Source: Calothrix sp. C42_A2020_038
Lineage (GTDB): Bacteria; Cyanobacteriota; Cyanobacteriia; Cyanobacteriales; Nostocaceae
Assembly: GCA_015272395.1 (NCBI GenBank)
Contig: JACYLQ010000046.1
Span: 30,199 to 94,198 of the forward strand
Length of the DNA stretch: 64,000 nucleotides
Reading direction: 5' to 3'
The number at the start of each line of letters is the position of its first letter. Positions within the stretch are counted from its first letter, which is position 1. A model generated the notes under the pieces. That model was not told where the DNA came from. It saw only the letters and a list, made by a program, of their open reading frames with translations, and did no database searches. Made by a program: the position numbers and the translations under genes. Of this stretch, positions 53,697 through 63,527 are shown in pieces.

Positions 53697-54797
53697 TTAA
53701 TCACCAAACTTATTTTTATAATAAGACTTTAGCAATCCAAAAGCAGGTTGCTCGACTTTAAAGGTTAAAAAACTGGCTACAGCAATAGCAGATAATACCT
53801 TAATTATCAGTCCTAACTCGTTGGGAACTGGCGCCAGTATTGGATGGAGCAACCATTGCACTTGCAGGTGAGTTAAATAAAGTGAGTATGAGATAATTCC
53901 TAAAAATGCTAATGATTGATTTGCCAAAACTGATAACTTACCGTAAATTGCCAGATAAATCACTATTACGAAGAATGCAAAGAAGAGGAATGCATAGCGT
54001 GGAGTATCTGGTGAATAATCAATAGCTTTTGTAAATACACAAAAGATAATCATTCCTAATCGATATTTAGAAAAACCAAATGTTTTAATTTGATATAAGA
54101 ATATACCGCTGATAAATAGGTCAGCACGTCCTCCTAATAGTAAAAATTTGCTTTTCAGAAAGTCTTTCAAAAAATCAATTACATTAGATATACTGGTATT
54201 TGTTAATGTACTCAAAGAAAAATCACCAGACAAACTATTTTCATAATGTATTGGCATTGCCAACGCTGTTGGAGATGGGATATATGCTTTAAATGTATTT
54301 AGAAATATTACGACTAGCCAAAAACCACATATCCACTCAATCTGTTTAATAAGTTTGAATTTATATAAGCTGAGAATAATAATATAAAATGCTAGCTCTA
54401 AAGTTAAAGTCCAATAAACTATGTTCACGTTCCTGGCGCCAAAAAACTCCTGGAATATCGAAAAATTTAAAACAATATCATAGATTTTGTCAGTCCTCGG
54501 TTTAGTAATTGTACTTGTGATAATCACAGTTGTAATTACAGAAATCCAGTAGACTGGATATAACCGAGCAAATCTACCAACGATAAAATCAAGACTTCTT
54601 TTGATTCTTTTAATACTTAACAGTATAAAAAAACCGCTTAAAATAAAAAATAGTTGGACAAATTGTTCTAAATAACGTAAATAGTGAAATGGATGTAGAT
54701 TTGACCATTGATACGAACTACCGTAGTGAAATAAAACGATGCACAAAGCTGCTACACCTCTGATTGCATCGAATTCTAAAAGCCTTTTGGATTCCAT
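53697..54797 (-). CDS. membrane acyltransferase (acyltransferase-3 family)
   Basis: A 366-residue multi-pass protein of the acyltransferase-3 group, which transfers acyl groups to surface sugars. It has the start motif FDAIRGVAALCIVLFHYGSS with the conserved R-G and the catalytic His. LFFILSGFFIL and FARLYPVYWISV are the other landmarks, with about ten helices. It lies next to the hps polysaccharide genes and may decorate that polymer, though it is on the opposite strand and separated by 280 bp. The truncated relative at 31878 is a different gene. Confidence 0.85.
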   Translation of the reverse strand: MESKRLLEFDAIRGVAALCIVLFHYGSSYQWSNLHPFHYLRYLEQFVQLFFILSGFFILLSIKRIKRSLDFIVGRFARLYPVYWISVITTVIITSTITKPRTDKIYDIVLNFSIFQEFFGARNVNIVYWTLTLELAFYIIILSLYKFKLIKQIEWICGFWLVVIFLNTFKAYIPSPTALAMPIHYENSLSGDFSLSTLTNTSISNVIDFLKDFLKSKFLLLGGRADLFISGIFLYQIKTFGFSKYRLGMIIFCVFTKAIDYSPDTPRYAFLFFAFFVIVIYLAIYGKLSVLANQSLAFLGIISYSLYLTHLQVQWLLHPILAPVPNELGLIIKVLSAIAVASFLTFKVEQPAFGLLKSYYKNKFGD

Positions 54798-55077
54798 ATG
54801 ATTCCCATCAAAAGAGTCAGTTATCTAAAACCTCATTTTATGCGACTCATTTTCAAAATGGGAATAGTGAATATCCTATATTTTGAATGCTAACTGTTTC
54901 AGGTACCTCTACATTTTTTTAGCTAAGTTATCTGTTTTTTATCAAATCGGAATTTAGGGGAAAGTCGAATTTGAAATATTGGATAATTGAGTATACAGGT
55001 TTTTCGCATAGCCAAAACAAAGCACTTGGTAGCTAAAACAGTGTATAACAGGTCTTAAATTTTACTGCTAGCTCCAG

Positions 55078-56784
55078 ATGACAGATACTCCCATCTCCAA
55101 AAAAACTCCATCCAAAAGAAAACCGTCTAAGTCCAAGTCTAAAACGGACACAACCAAACAGCAACTAACTGACTCCACAGTTGACTTGAAAGAGCGACTG
55201 ACCCAGAAGCGTAAAGCTGCTCAAGCGAAGAAGGAGTTAACGAGTTTCCTTTTTGCTGCTGTTGGCGCCGGTTTGTTTCTAGGAATTATTTTATTCTTAG
55301 TTGGTGGTATTAAAATTGCTGTACCGGGTGTTTTAGGGGTAATTGTCATGTCCCTATCTTACAAGTACCCAAAGCAAGCTTTGATATTTTTTATTGTTTA
55401 CGTTCCATTTGGTGGAACTATTACTTACTATTTAGGCAATAGTCCGATATTGCAACTTGCTAAAGATGCCTTTTACTTTCCGGCTTTGATTGGTTTGTGG
55501 CAAAATCTGAAAAAGCAACGCTTACCACTGCTAATTCCTCAAGGAATCAAAACACCTTTATTTATCCTACTGGGGTTTTGTATACTGACCCTACTAGTTG
55601 TTAATGGTAGTCAGCAATTCAATCCTCCTCCATCAGCACCCTTCAAACCGGCGCCAAAAGAGTTTCCACTCGGAATGGGTATTTTGGGACTCAAGGTGTT
55701 TTTAGGGTATGTACCATTAATTAGCTGTATTTATTACACTATCCGTGACAAGAAAGATTTTTTACGGTTAGCACGCATTCAAATTTTATGTATTCTTATT
55801 TGTTGTGTACTAGGAATAGTTCAATACATGCTACTTTTGGTAGGAGTATGTGAAGGAACTCGTAATGCTACAGGTGATGCATTATTTAAGGCATCGATTG
55901 AAGCACGATGTTATTTTGGTGGTGCTTTAATTTACAGCCCCTCTGAAGGAATGATTCGTTTACCTGGGACTTTTGTGGCGCCGTGGCAATGGGCATGGTT
56001 TTTGATATCGAGTACATTTTTTACATTCGCATCCGGGTTTAGTGACCCCTCAATACTATGGAGGGGTATTAGTTTAGGGTCTTTGGCAGTAGTATTTATC
56101 AACGCAGTTATTTCTGGACAGCGTATTGCTTTAGCTTTGGTGCCAGTGTGCTTTATTCTATGTCTACTGCTAACAGGACAACTTGGCAACTTAAAGAAGT
56201 TTATTCCGATTCTGGGAGGACTTGTAATAGTTTTAGCACTTGCAGTTATTAGTAACCCCGAAGTTATTCAAGAACGAACCGAGAGTTTTACCAGTCGCTG
56301 GGAAGCTTCACCTCCCCAAGAATTTATTGTCAACCAATTCGAGGAAGTTTGGAAAAATGTCGATGGACCCATTGGTAGTGGTCTTGGTCGTGCGACTAAC
56401 TCCGCGCGTGCGATGGGTGAAACTAAATTAATAGAAACGTACTATCCCAAAGTTTTACACGAAGTTGGAATATTCGGTGTACTGGCATGGTTAGGATTTG
56501 TAACAAGTTTAACAATAATTTGCTTTCAGACGTCTCGAAAGATAAAAAACCGTAATTTCCGCAGTTACGCTGCGACGATGTGGGTGTTTATATTGTTTAT
56601 AAGTTACAACACTTATTACTACCCTTTGGATGTTGACCCAGTAGCGGTCTATTACTGGTTTGGTGCTGGAATTCTTATGAAACTGCCAGAGGTAGATAAA
56701 ATGGAAAGACTCAAAGAAGAACAATTAGAAAGGGTGCAGAGTGAAAATTCAAAAGTCAAAAGTCAAAAATCAAAAGTTAAATAA
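55078..56784 (+). CDS. hpsL: hormogonium polysaccharide protein HpsL (O-antigen ligase-like)
   Basis: A 568-residue polytopic protein. A very basic N-terminus (about 1-60) is followed by about twelve helices and a large periplasmic loop between helices in the middle. This is the layout of Wzy/O-antigen ligase-type polymerases. HpsL is part of the hormogonium polysaccharide pathway needed for gliding in filamentous cyanobacteria. The C-terminal tail (ENSKVKSQKSKVK) is encoded by a heptamer tandem repeat, so the tail is a repeat-derived extension. It heads hpsL-N-O-P. Confidence 0.8.
   Translation: MTDTPISKKTPSKRKPSKSKSKTDTTKQQLTDSTVDLKERLTQKRKAAQAKKELTSFLFAAVGAGLFLGIILFLVGGIKIAVPGVLGVIVMSLSYKYPKQALIFFIVYVPFGGTITYYLGNSPILQLAKDAFYFPALIGLWQNLKKQRLPLLIPQGIKTPLFILLGFCILTLLVVNGSQQFNPPPSAPFKPAPKEFPLGMGILGLKVFLGYVPLISCIYYTIRDKKDFLRLARIQILCILICCVLGIVQYMLLLVGVCEGTRNATGDALFKASIEARCYFGGALIYSPSEGMIRLPGTFVAPWQWAWFLISSTFFTFASGFSDPSILWRGISLGSLAVVFINAVISGQRIALALVPVCFILCLLLTGQLGNLKKFIPILGGLVIVLALAVISNPEVIQERTESFTSRWEASPPQEFIVNQFEEVWKNVDGPIGSGLGRATNSARAMGETKLIETYYPKVLHEVGIFGVLAWLGFVTSLTIICFQTSRKIKNRNFRSYAATMWVFILFISYNTYYYPLDVDPVAVYYWFGAGILMKLPEVDKMERLKEEQLERVQSENSKVKSQKSKVK
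56749..56776 (+). repeat. heptanucleotide STRR inside hpsL
   Basis: Four near-perfect tandem heptamers (TCAAAAG, TCAAAAG, TCAAAAA, TCAAAAG) encode the last ten or so residues of HpsL. Copy-number changes would alter the length or frame of the C-terminus. Confidence 0.75.
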
Positions 56785-56789
56785 TTAGT

Positions 56790-57797
56790 ATGAGTTTACC
56801 ATTTATTTCAGTAATTATACCGACATATGGGCGTGAAGAGCCTTTGCGAGATAGTATTAACGATGTATTAAAGCAAGATTATCCCAATTACGAAATTATA
56901 GTTGTAGATCAAACTCCACAGCATCAACCTGAAATTGAAAGTTATCTACAGCAGCAAGCAAGTGCCAATAAAATTAAGTGGTTTCGTTTAAATTGGGCGA
57001 GTTTACCTGGCGCCCGTAATTATGCAGTGCGGCGTTCGATTGGTGAGATAATATTATTTATTGACGATGATGTCAAGTTAGAGTCAGGTTTTCTCAAAGC
57101 TCACGCACAGAACTTTATCGAGAAACCAGAAATTGGTGCCGTTGCGGGGAGAGTGTTCGATAGGATGAAGATGGCAGACGCTTCAGTTGGTCGGACTCAA
57201 GGAGATACAGGTTATAAAACAATTGAATATTTACCACCCCAAGCAATGGACCCAGGTATTGCTTGGTATTATATTGATTTGGTTCACACAGTCAAACCTC
57301 AACAAGTATTAACAGCGCGCGGGTGTAACATGTCGTTTCGTCGGGAAATCTTTTTTAAACATGGTTTGCATTTCGATGAAAGATTTCGCGGTAGTGCAGT
57401 GCGTGAAGAATCAGACTTTTGTTTAAGATTACGTCAAACTGGGTACAAAATTTGGTATGACCCCGAAGCGCATTTAGTGCATATTGGAGAAGAAACGGGT
57501 GGTTGTCACGATATTAGTACTCGTTCTCCCAAATACCAACTCACTTTTTACCATAACCATTTCTTGATGGGTTTAAAGAACCTCACCGCAAGTCAAGCAC
57601 TACGGTTATACGCGCGTTTATTTGACTGTCACGTTTTAGGTCGTCCACCTTGTCACAAAAGTGGTTCTCCCATCAAAATTTTGACTCGTTTCATTTTCTA
57701 CACCCTAGGTTTTTTCAAAGCTTTGGGTACCGTTATTCAGTCTAAATGGAACGACGGACAAATATACACCCGTCTTGATGATACCGTGAGTGCTTAA
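56790..57797 (+). CDS. hpsN: hps glycosyltransferase HpsN (GT2)
   Basis: A 335-residue GT2-type glycosyltransferase. It opens with FISVIIPTYGREEPLRDSIN. The metal-binding DxD is in ILFIDDDVKLESGF (about 88-101), and a catalytic ED-type motif is in SAVREESDFCLRLRQTGYK (about 205-223). No membrane helix in the first 270 residues; one weak hydrophobic segment near the end. It starts 6 bp after hpsL and transfers a sugar to the growing hormogonium polysaccharide, with unknown specificity. Confidence 0.8.
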   Translation: MSLPFISVIIPTYGREEPLRDSINDVLKQDYPNYEIIVVDQTPQHQPEIESYLQQQASANKIKWFRLNWASLPGARNYAVRRSIGEIILFIDDDVKLESGFLKAHAQNFIEKPEIGAVAGRVFDRMKMADASVGRTQGDTGYKTIEYLPPQAMDPGIAWYYIDLVHTVKPQQVLTARGCNMSFRREIFFKHGLHFDERFRGSAVREESDFCLRLRQTGYKIWYDPEAHLVHIGEETGGCHDISTRSPKYQLTFYHNHFLMGLKNLTASQALRLYARLFDCHVLGRPPCHKSGSPIKILTRFIFYTLGFFKALGTVIQSKWNDGQIYTRLDDTVSA

Positions 57798-57872
57798 TTT
57801 CCTTGTCTAGGAGCAGCCTTTGCGGTTTGTTTGAACCGTAAAGGAGCAAAATTTTTATATAAAATCCTAATT

Positions 57873-59039
57873 ATGAAAATATTAGTTGCTAGCCATACAT
57901 ATATAGTAGACCTCAACTGCGAGAAACTCCGCGCGTTATCTCGACTCGAAGACGATACCGAGGTGACAGTAGTTGTACCCAAACGTTGGAAACCTGGTGG
58001 TGTTCAAAACAAAATTATTGAAACTCAGTATAAAGATGAGGGTAAATTCCGTATAGTCCCTGTTTCTAACTTTAGCCAAAATCATCAAGGTTTACTTACG
58101 TTTGGCGCCGACTTAATATCTGTATTAAAGCAGTTTCGTCCCAATATCATCCAAGTCGAGCAAGGTTCTAAAGCTTTAGGTTATGCCCAAATGATAGCTT
58201 TGAACAAACTTCTCAGACTCAAGGCTAAAAATGTCTTCTTCACTTGGTGGAATTTACCCTACAAACTTAATAAAGCTGCATCACTACTCGAAAAGTACAA
58301 CCTCGACAATACACATGGTCTGATATCAGGAAACCAAGATGGTGCCGAAATTTTACGTCAACGCGGTTATCAAGGCGCCATTAAAGTTATGCCACAACTT
58401 GGAGTCGATGAACACCTCTTCACTCCCAAACTTCAACCTCAGTTAGCTGAAAGATTAGGTATTAAACTCGGTGAATTTGTAGTTGGGTTTGTTGGTAGAT
58501 TTGTACCAGAAAAAGGGATAATGACGCTATTAAATGCGTTAGCAAGAATTCAAGCCCAAGAGTGGAAGTGTTTACTTTTGGGTAGAGGTTCACTGCGTGA
58601 TGAGTTATTACAAAAAGCTGATGAATACAATATCAAAGACCGCATCATTATTGTTGAAAGTGTACCACACCACGAAGTTTGTAATTATATTAATTTAATG
58701 AGTACGTTGGTGTTGCCATCGGAAACTACGTATAATTTCAAGACCATAACATCAGTTGGTTGGAAAGAACAATTTGGACATGTGATTATCGAAGCAATGG
58801 CATGTCAAACACCAGTTATTGGTTCTGACTCAGGGGAAATACCCCACGTTATCGGGGATACAGGGATGATATTTCCGGAAGGGAATGCAGAAGCGTTAGC
58901 AGGTTGTTTAACAACATTGATAGATGACCCAGAGTTAGCGCATAACATGGGACAACTGGGTTATGCCAAAGCGATGTCCCAATATACTAATACTGCTTTA
59001 GCGAAACAGCAGCTAGAGTTTTATAAAGAGATATTATAG
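57873..59039 (+). CDS. hpsO: hps glycosyltransferase HpsO (GT4)
   Basis: A 388-residue GT-B glycosyltransferase. The N-terminal domain begins MKILVASHTYIVDLNCEKLR. The GT4 acceptor part has VGFVGRFVPEKGIMTLLNAL and, at the nucleotide-sugar site, GHVIIEAMACQTPVIGSDSG (the EX7E-type region). The frame opens earlier (TTG 57831), but the ATG at 57873 is the natural start. It follows hpsN by 75 bp and is followed by hpsP after 8 bp. Confidence 0.8.
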   Translation: MKILVASHTYIVDLNCEKLRALSRLEDDTEVTVVVPKRWKPGGVQNKIIETQYKDEGKFRIVPVSNFSQNHQGLLTFGADLISVLKQFRPNIIQVEQGSKALGYAQMIALNKLLRLKAKNVFFTWWNLPYKLNKAASLLEKYNLDNTHGLISGNQDGAEILRQRGYQGAIKVMPQLGVDEHLFTPKLQPQLAERLGIKLGEFVVGFVGRFVPEKGIMTLLNALARIQAQEWKCLLLGRGSLRDELLQKADEYNIKDRIIIVESVPHHEVCNYINLMSTLVLPSETTYNFKTITSVGWKEQFGHVIIEAMACQTPVIGSDSGEIPHVIGDTGMIFPEGNAEALAGCLTTLIDDPELAHNMGQLGYAKAMSQYTNTALAKQQLEFYKEIL

Positions 59040-59047
59040 AAATTAAT

Positions 59048-60232
59048 ATGAAAGTACTTCAAATTGTTCCCTCAATATCTCTTATATATGGTGGTCCGAG
59101 TCAGATGGTACTGGGACTGGCGCCTGCTTTAGCTGCTCATGGTGCAGAAGTTACTATACTAACAACAGATAGTAATGGTGATGCAGGGCAAAAACCGCTC
59201 GATGTACCTTTAAATCAACCAGTACAAAAACAAGGGTATAAAATTATTTACTTTCGCTGTTCTCCGTTTCGTCGCTATAAATTCTCCCTTGATTTATTAA
59301 AATGGTTAAATAAACATGCGTGCGAGTATGACATAGCACATATTCATGCTTTATTTTCGCCTGTGAGTAGTCTTGCAGCAGCAATATGTCGTAACAAACA
59401 GTTACCTTACATACTGCGTCCATTGGGTACACTTGACCCTGCTGACTTGCGTAAAAAAAGCTATTTGAAGAAAATCTATGCGGCAGTTTTAGAGCGTGAT
59501 AATATTGCAGGCGCCGCAGCTGTTCATTTTACCAGTAATCAAGAGGCAAAAGTATCAGTTCGATTTGGTGTGAAAACGCGCGATGTTATATTACCTTTGG
59601 GTGTGGTTGAGTGTAATGTGAATTCGGAAAACAGTATACGTTTGCAATATGGAATTTCTCAAGAAGTTGCGTTAGTTTTATTTATGTCGCGGATTGACCC
59701 AAAAAAGGGTTTAGACTTATTAATACCAGCTTTAGAGAAAATTCAAGCACAAGGACTAAAGTTCCATTTTGTTCTAGCTGGGACAAACCCCCAAGACCCA
59801 GATTATGAAACAGGTATTATCAGAAGACTTCACAATTCACCCTTGCACCCACATACTACTATCACAGGCTTTGTAACAGGCGAAGCAAAATCAGCATTAT
59901 TGCAAGCTGCTGACTTGTTTGTCTTACCTTCATATTACGAAAACTTTGGTATTGCAGTTGCTGAAGCAATGGTTGCAGGTACACCTGTTCTCATTTCTGA
60001 TCAAGTACATATATGGCATGAAATAGATAACAGTCAGTCGGGATGGGTGAGTAAAACCGAAGTTGAATCTTTGACTAATTTACTTGTTGAAGCGTTACAA
60101 AATCATCAAGAAAGGCAAAAACGGGGTTTAAACGCGCGCGCACATGCATTACAAAATTATAGTTGGGATGCAATTGGGCGCCAGATGGTAGCAACATATG
60201 AACAAATTATATCCACAGTATTTTTTGCTTGA
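59048..60232 (+). CDS. hpsP: hps glycosyltransferase HpsP (GT4)
   Basis: A 394-residue GT4 glycosyltransferase starting MKVLQIVPSISLIYGGPSQM. The C-terminal nucleotide-sugar domain has LFMSRIDPKKGLDLLIPALE and NFGIAVAEAMVAGTPVLISD (EX7E region). Position and type match HpsP of the hormogonium polysaccharide locus. It is the last gene of the cluster in this window. The downstream DNA is disrupted by toxin-antitoxin and TnpB remnants. Confidence 0.78.
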   Translation: MKVLQIVPSISLIYGGPSQMVLGLAPALAAHGAEVTILTTDSNGDAGQKPLDVPLNQPVQKQGYKIIYFRCSPFRRYKFSLDLLKWLNKHACEYDIAHIHALFSPVSSLAAAICRNKQLPYILRPLGTLDPADLRKKSYLKKIYAAVLERDNIAGAAAVHFTSNQEAKVSVRFGVKTRDVILPLGVVECNVNSENSIRLQYGISQEVALVLFMSRIDPKKGLDLLIPALEKIQAQGLKFHFVLAGTNPQDPDYETGIIRRLHNSPLHPHTTITGFVTGEAKSALLQAADLFVLPSYYENFGIAVAEAMVAGTPVLISDQVHIWHEIDNSQSGWVSKTEVESLTNLLVEALQNHQERQKRGLNARAHALQNYSWDAIGRQMVATYEQIISTVFFA

Positions 60233-60245
60233 TATCTGCATCAAA

Positions 60246-60341
60246 TTAATCTATTTCAGCTTGTATACGGTCTTGTAATTCTTGAGACAATTTTTTAAAT
60301 TGTTTTCTAGCACCCTTAGTAAATTCAATCTGGTAAATCAC
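60246..60341 (-). pseudogene. RelE-family toxin, truncated after 31 residues
   Basis: A GTG at 60341 overlaps the antitoxin stop (GTGA) and starts IYQIEFTKGARKQFKKLSQE, the first strand and helix of a RelE/ParE toxin. A TAA then follows after 31 codons. Intact members have about 85-95 residues and keep catalytic residues in the missing part, so this copy cannot be active. Confidence 0.7.
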
Positions 60342-60577
60342 GCCACGTCCTTTTTTCTTTCATTAGCAATTTCATGTTTTAAATCTTCCCAAGAAACAGT
60401 CCCGTGAATACGTGCATTTTCTCTAGCTTTTCTAATATCTTCTATATCTTCTTCATCTTCATCATCATCTATACGTTTTAGTAAAGCGTAAATCTCATCT
60501 AAGGTACTGTCATAAGCTTGATTTAGCAGTACGTTTATATCTTTAATTAATTGTTCACGTTCTTGTTTTGTTTTCAT
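60338..60577 (-). CDS. orphan antitoxin-like protein
   Basis: A 79-residue, mostly helical, charged protein (ERLQ-like helices; DDDEDEEDIEDIRKARENAR; GTVSWEDLKHEI near the end). The VSWEDLKxE ending is common in RelB/ParD-type antitoxins of cyanobacteria. It precedes and overlaps a RelE toxin that is cut short, so the antitoxin is now an orphan. An acidic stretch in the middle is unusual. It may still bind DNA or other RelE toxins. Confidence 0.75.
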   Translation of the reverse strand: MKTKQEREQLIKDINVLLNQAYDSTLDEIYALLKRIDDDEDEEDIEDIRKARENARIHGTVSWEDLKHEIANERKKDVA

Positions 60578-60612
60578 TTTTTAAAGTCCAAATTTATATT
60601 GTATTCTAATTA

Positions 60613-60792
60613 CTATCGGTTAGTCAATTCTGCCCAATGTTTGTGAACTTTTCCACAATTAGGACAGCGTTGTGATGGTTTGATTTGTTTGGTAGGTAAG
60701 GTCAACATTAAGCCTCCTTTCTGTTCGATTTTGTAAGCAATCATTTGATTGAGCCTCCCAAAACCAACAGAAAGAATTGATATTGATAGTAA
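60613..60792 (-). pseudogene. TnpB (IS200/IS605) zinc-finger-region remnant
   Basis: About 58 codons on the minus strand match the RuvC-to-zinc-finger section of TnpB: SVGFGRLNQMIAYKIEQKGG, then LTLPTKQIKPSQRCPNCGKV, ending HKHWAELTNR at a stop. The first two Cys of the zinc ribbon (CPNC) are present; the second Cys pair and the last RuvC Asp are missing. It is an inactive piece of an IS1341-type element. Confidence 0.8.
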
Positions 60793-60964
60793 TTTTCATC
60801 AGAAGAATAAATGGGTTTTCGGTTTCAGGAATAATTGGTCATCCACCTAAATGTAGCGTAGAACTTAAAGTTCATTTAAAGAAAAACTAAGTTTAAGGCG
60901 TTAACTCCTGCCAATTTGAATAAACTCGGAAGAGGTAGCTGTATTAATGTTGCAGGGGTTAGAA
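60793..60964. other. intergenic region before the TPR gene
   Basis: No gene. It holds the presumed promoter of the downstream TPR gene and ends in the leader around the ATG at 60965. Confidence 0.3.
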
Positions 60965-62929
60965 ATGGCTCGCAAAAATAAAGCTTTACAAAAGCATACT
61001 GGATTCGGCACTCGAAGTTTAACGCCTGAATTACGTCAAGCCGAAGCGCTAATGGGGCGTGGTAAGTGGCTCGAAGCACGTTATATATTAGATGCACTAT
61101 CGCATGACTACCCTGACAATCGCGATGTTTTAACGCATTTGGTCAATGCTTGCTATGAAGTACAAGATATTCCTGGTTATGTGCGCGCGTGTGAAATGTT
61201 ATTAGCTGTACAGCCAAATAATGCTGACATTGCTTACAGTTTAGCTGGCGGATATTTGATTACACAGCATCCCTTATTAGCACTGCAAGCTTTTCATCAC
61301 GCTTTGAATAAGTTTCCGAACCATGAACGTGCTGCTGGCGCCAGTGAAAAAGTGACCGAATTAGAAGCTATCAAAACACAATTAATAAATGATATTGGTT
61401 TGGATGATGAAGAAAGTTTGGAAATCGCCATATTACACGAACGCGGGCAAGTATATTTGAAACAGTGCGAGTATACCAAAGCGCGTCAAGCTGAAGAAGC
61501 TGTTGTACAAGCACGCCCTAATTTTGTATCAGCTTATAATAATCTCAGTTTGATTAGCTTTATTGAAGGCAACTTAGACAAAGCTGTTGAGACCTGTGAG
61601 AAAGTTCTTGAGATTCAACCTGATAATATACATGCACTTGCTAATTTAACGCGATTTCTTTGTCTCAATGGTCAGTTTGATGAAGCTAAAGTGGTCGCTG
61701 AACGTCTCAAAGCTTCCCACACGGAAGCTTGGGACTCTTGGACAAAAAAAATTGAAGCACTTTCCTACTTGGGTGATGATGAAAGTATTTTGCAGATATA
61801 CTCGGAAGTTAAATCACACGACAATACGCAAACTGGTAATGGGTTACTCTATCATCTTGTGGCTGTGGCAATGGCACGCCAAGGTCGAATAAATGAAGCG
61901 CGCGATTTGTGGAAACAAGCCCAAAATTATTTAGTAGGCGCCCATTTGGCCCAAGAAAATTTAGATGACCTCAAAAAACCAGTTGCACAACGTCACGCAC
62001 CTTGGGCGTTTAACTTTGGACAATGGGTAACGCAAAAAACAATTGATGAACTCAAACTACTAACAGGTGGCAATAGCAAATCTAAAGACGATGAACAAAA
62101 GTCAAAAGTCATACAGCAATATTTTGTAGAACACCCCAACTTTGCAAAATTAATACCTGCACTCCTCGACCGAGGTGACATTCGAGGACGAGAACTAGCT
62201 TATAGTTTGGCTTTATTAACCAAAACTCCCGACATGCTAGCTGCCCTTCGCGACTTTGCCCTCAGTCAGCGCGGACCAGATGACATGCGTTACCATGCTG
62301 CTACTAAACTGTCCGAAGCTGGTGTAATTTCATCCCCCATCCGTATGTGGTTACAAGGTAAGTGGCAGGATATTAAGCTTCTTAGCTACCAATTTCACAA
62401 CGACCCCATCTTTGAGCATTCCAAAGAAGTTCACGCAATGCTATCTACTGCCTACTGGTTCATGAAAACACCATCACCCGAATCATTAGAACAAGCAGAA
62501 ACAATCCTGAAAGCAGCCCTAGAAATTACTACTTCTCCAACCTTACTCAATAATCTCGCTCTTTGTTACGAACATCAAGGACGCAAAGAGGAAGGATTAG
62601 CTCTTTTAAACCAAATCACAGAGCAATTCCCAGACTATATTTTAGCAAAAGTTAGTATCGCCCGTAGACATATACTCAAAGGTGAATTCGATCAAGCACT
62701 GGCAATACTCGAACCACTACTACAACACCAACGCTTCCATTATGAAGAATTTGCTGCATTCAGTAACGCTTACATCGAAGTTTTAGTAGCAAAAAAACAA
62801 CGCGATGGCGCCCGCGCGTGGTTAAAAATGTGGGAAAGTATTGATTCTGAACATCCTGATATTATGCGGTGGAAAGCTAAATTACAAGGCGGTTTTATGC
62901 CACGTCTTCAACAAAAAAATCATTGGTAA
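60965..62929 (+). CDS. large TPR-repeat protein
   Basis: A 654-residue cytoplasmic protein with TPR-like helical repeats along most of its length (for example GKWLEARYILDALSHDYPDN, LTHLVNACYEVQDIPGYVRA, YNNLSLISFIEGNLDKAVET; again from about 500: LNNLALCYEHQGRKEEGLAL). The frame opens at 60947, but MARKNKALQK at 60965 is the likelier start. Such proteins are scaffolds. No enzymatic domain is seen. It is the only gene in this stretch and is followed by a 600-bp gap. Confidence 0.78.
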   Translation: MARKNKALQKHTGFGTRSLTPELRQAEALMGRGKWLEARYILDALSHDYPDNRDVLTHLVNACYEVQDIPGYVRACEMLLAVQPNNADIAYSLAGGYLITQHPLLALQAFHHALNKFPNHERAAGASEKVTELEAIKTQLINDIGLDDEESLEIAILHERGQVYLKQCEYTKARQAEEAVVQARPNFVSAYNNLSLISFIEGNLDKAVETCEKVLEIQPDNIHALANLTRFLCLNGQFDEAKVVAERLKASHTEAWDSWTKKIEALSYLGDDESILQIYSEVKSHDNTQTGNGLLYHLVAVAMARQGRINEARDLWKQAQNYLVGAHLAQENLDDLKKPVAQRHAPWAFNFGQWVTQKTIDELKLLTGGNSKSKDDEQKSKVIQQYFVEHPNFAKLIPALLDRGDIRGRELAYSLALLTKTPDMLAALRDFALSQRGPDDMRYHAATKLSEAGVISSPIRMWLQGKWQDIKLLSYQFHNDPIFEHSKEVHAMLSTAYWFMKTPSPESLEQAETILKAALEITTSPTLLNNLALCYEHQGRKEEGLALLNQITEQFPDYILAKVSIARRHILKGEFDQALAILEPLLQHQRFHYEEFAAFSNAYIEVLVAKKQRDGARAWLKMWESIDSEHPDIMRWKAKLQGGFMPRLQQKNHW

Positions 62930-63527
62930 ATATATTTAATTATTTGACTTAATTGGGTAAATAAATATACTTAATAGTCTCTGAATTTGATTTAGTGCCA
63001 AAATTACCCTCATGGGTAATTTCACCCAACTCAACATATGCTAATTCACACGCCAAAAATATATCTCGAAAAATATACTGATTTTTTTTCGACGAAAGCT
63101 TGACACCCCAAAGTTCTTTGGTTAAAACTGTTTATAGAGGCAACCGCTCAGTGACAGTGAGGAGGTTGTGTTGAGATAATCCAAAATACTTTCTCACTTA
63201 TTCGGAATTACTCAACTTTACTCTGTAGTTCAAATTGTTCCAAACGAGAAAAATACTACACATAAATTTGTAATAGGTATTAATAATATTACAGGGATGT
63301 GAGTGGTATCAATATTCTCAGAAATAGTAATCGACTTTAAGTATAAAAAGCTTTTTGTCGTTTTTAACACCCAAGTATTTTAGTTGAATTGATTTATGAA
63401 ATGTATTTGGGTAAAAGAGCTACAAGTATTATTACGTATTTGATGCTCTGAAATTAATTTTAGTAGAGACACAATGAAGATTGTGTTTTTAGCGTCAACA
63501 AGACATCACACACAACTAATAAGGTTT
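62930..63527. promoter_or_regulatory. long leader/promoter region of the Asn-rich protein gene
   Basis: No gene in about 600 bases. A TTGACA at 63100-63105 is followed by a perfect CCAAAG-TT-CTTTGG palindrome (63108-63121) in the spacer before a TTAAAACT stretch. A hairpin (CAACCGCTCA ... TGAGGAGGTTG, about 63141-63170) follows. If this is the promoter, the leader would be nearly 400 nt. Confidence 0.4.
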
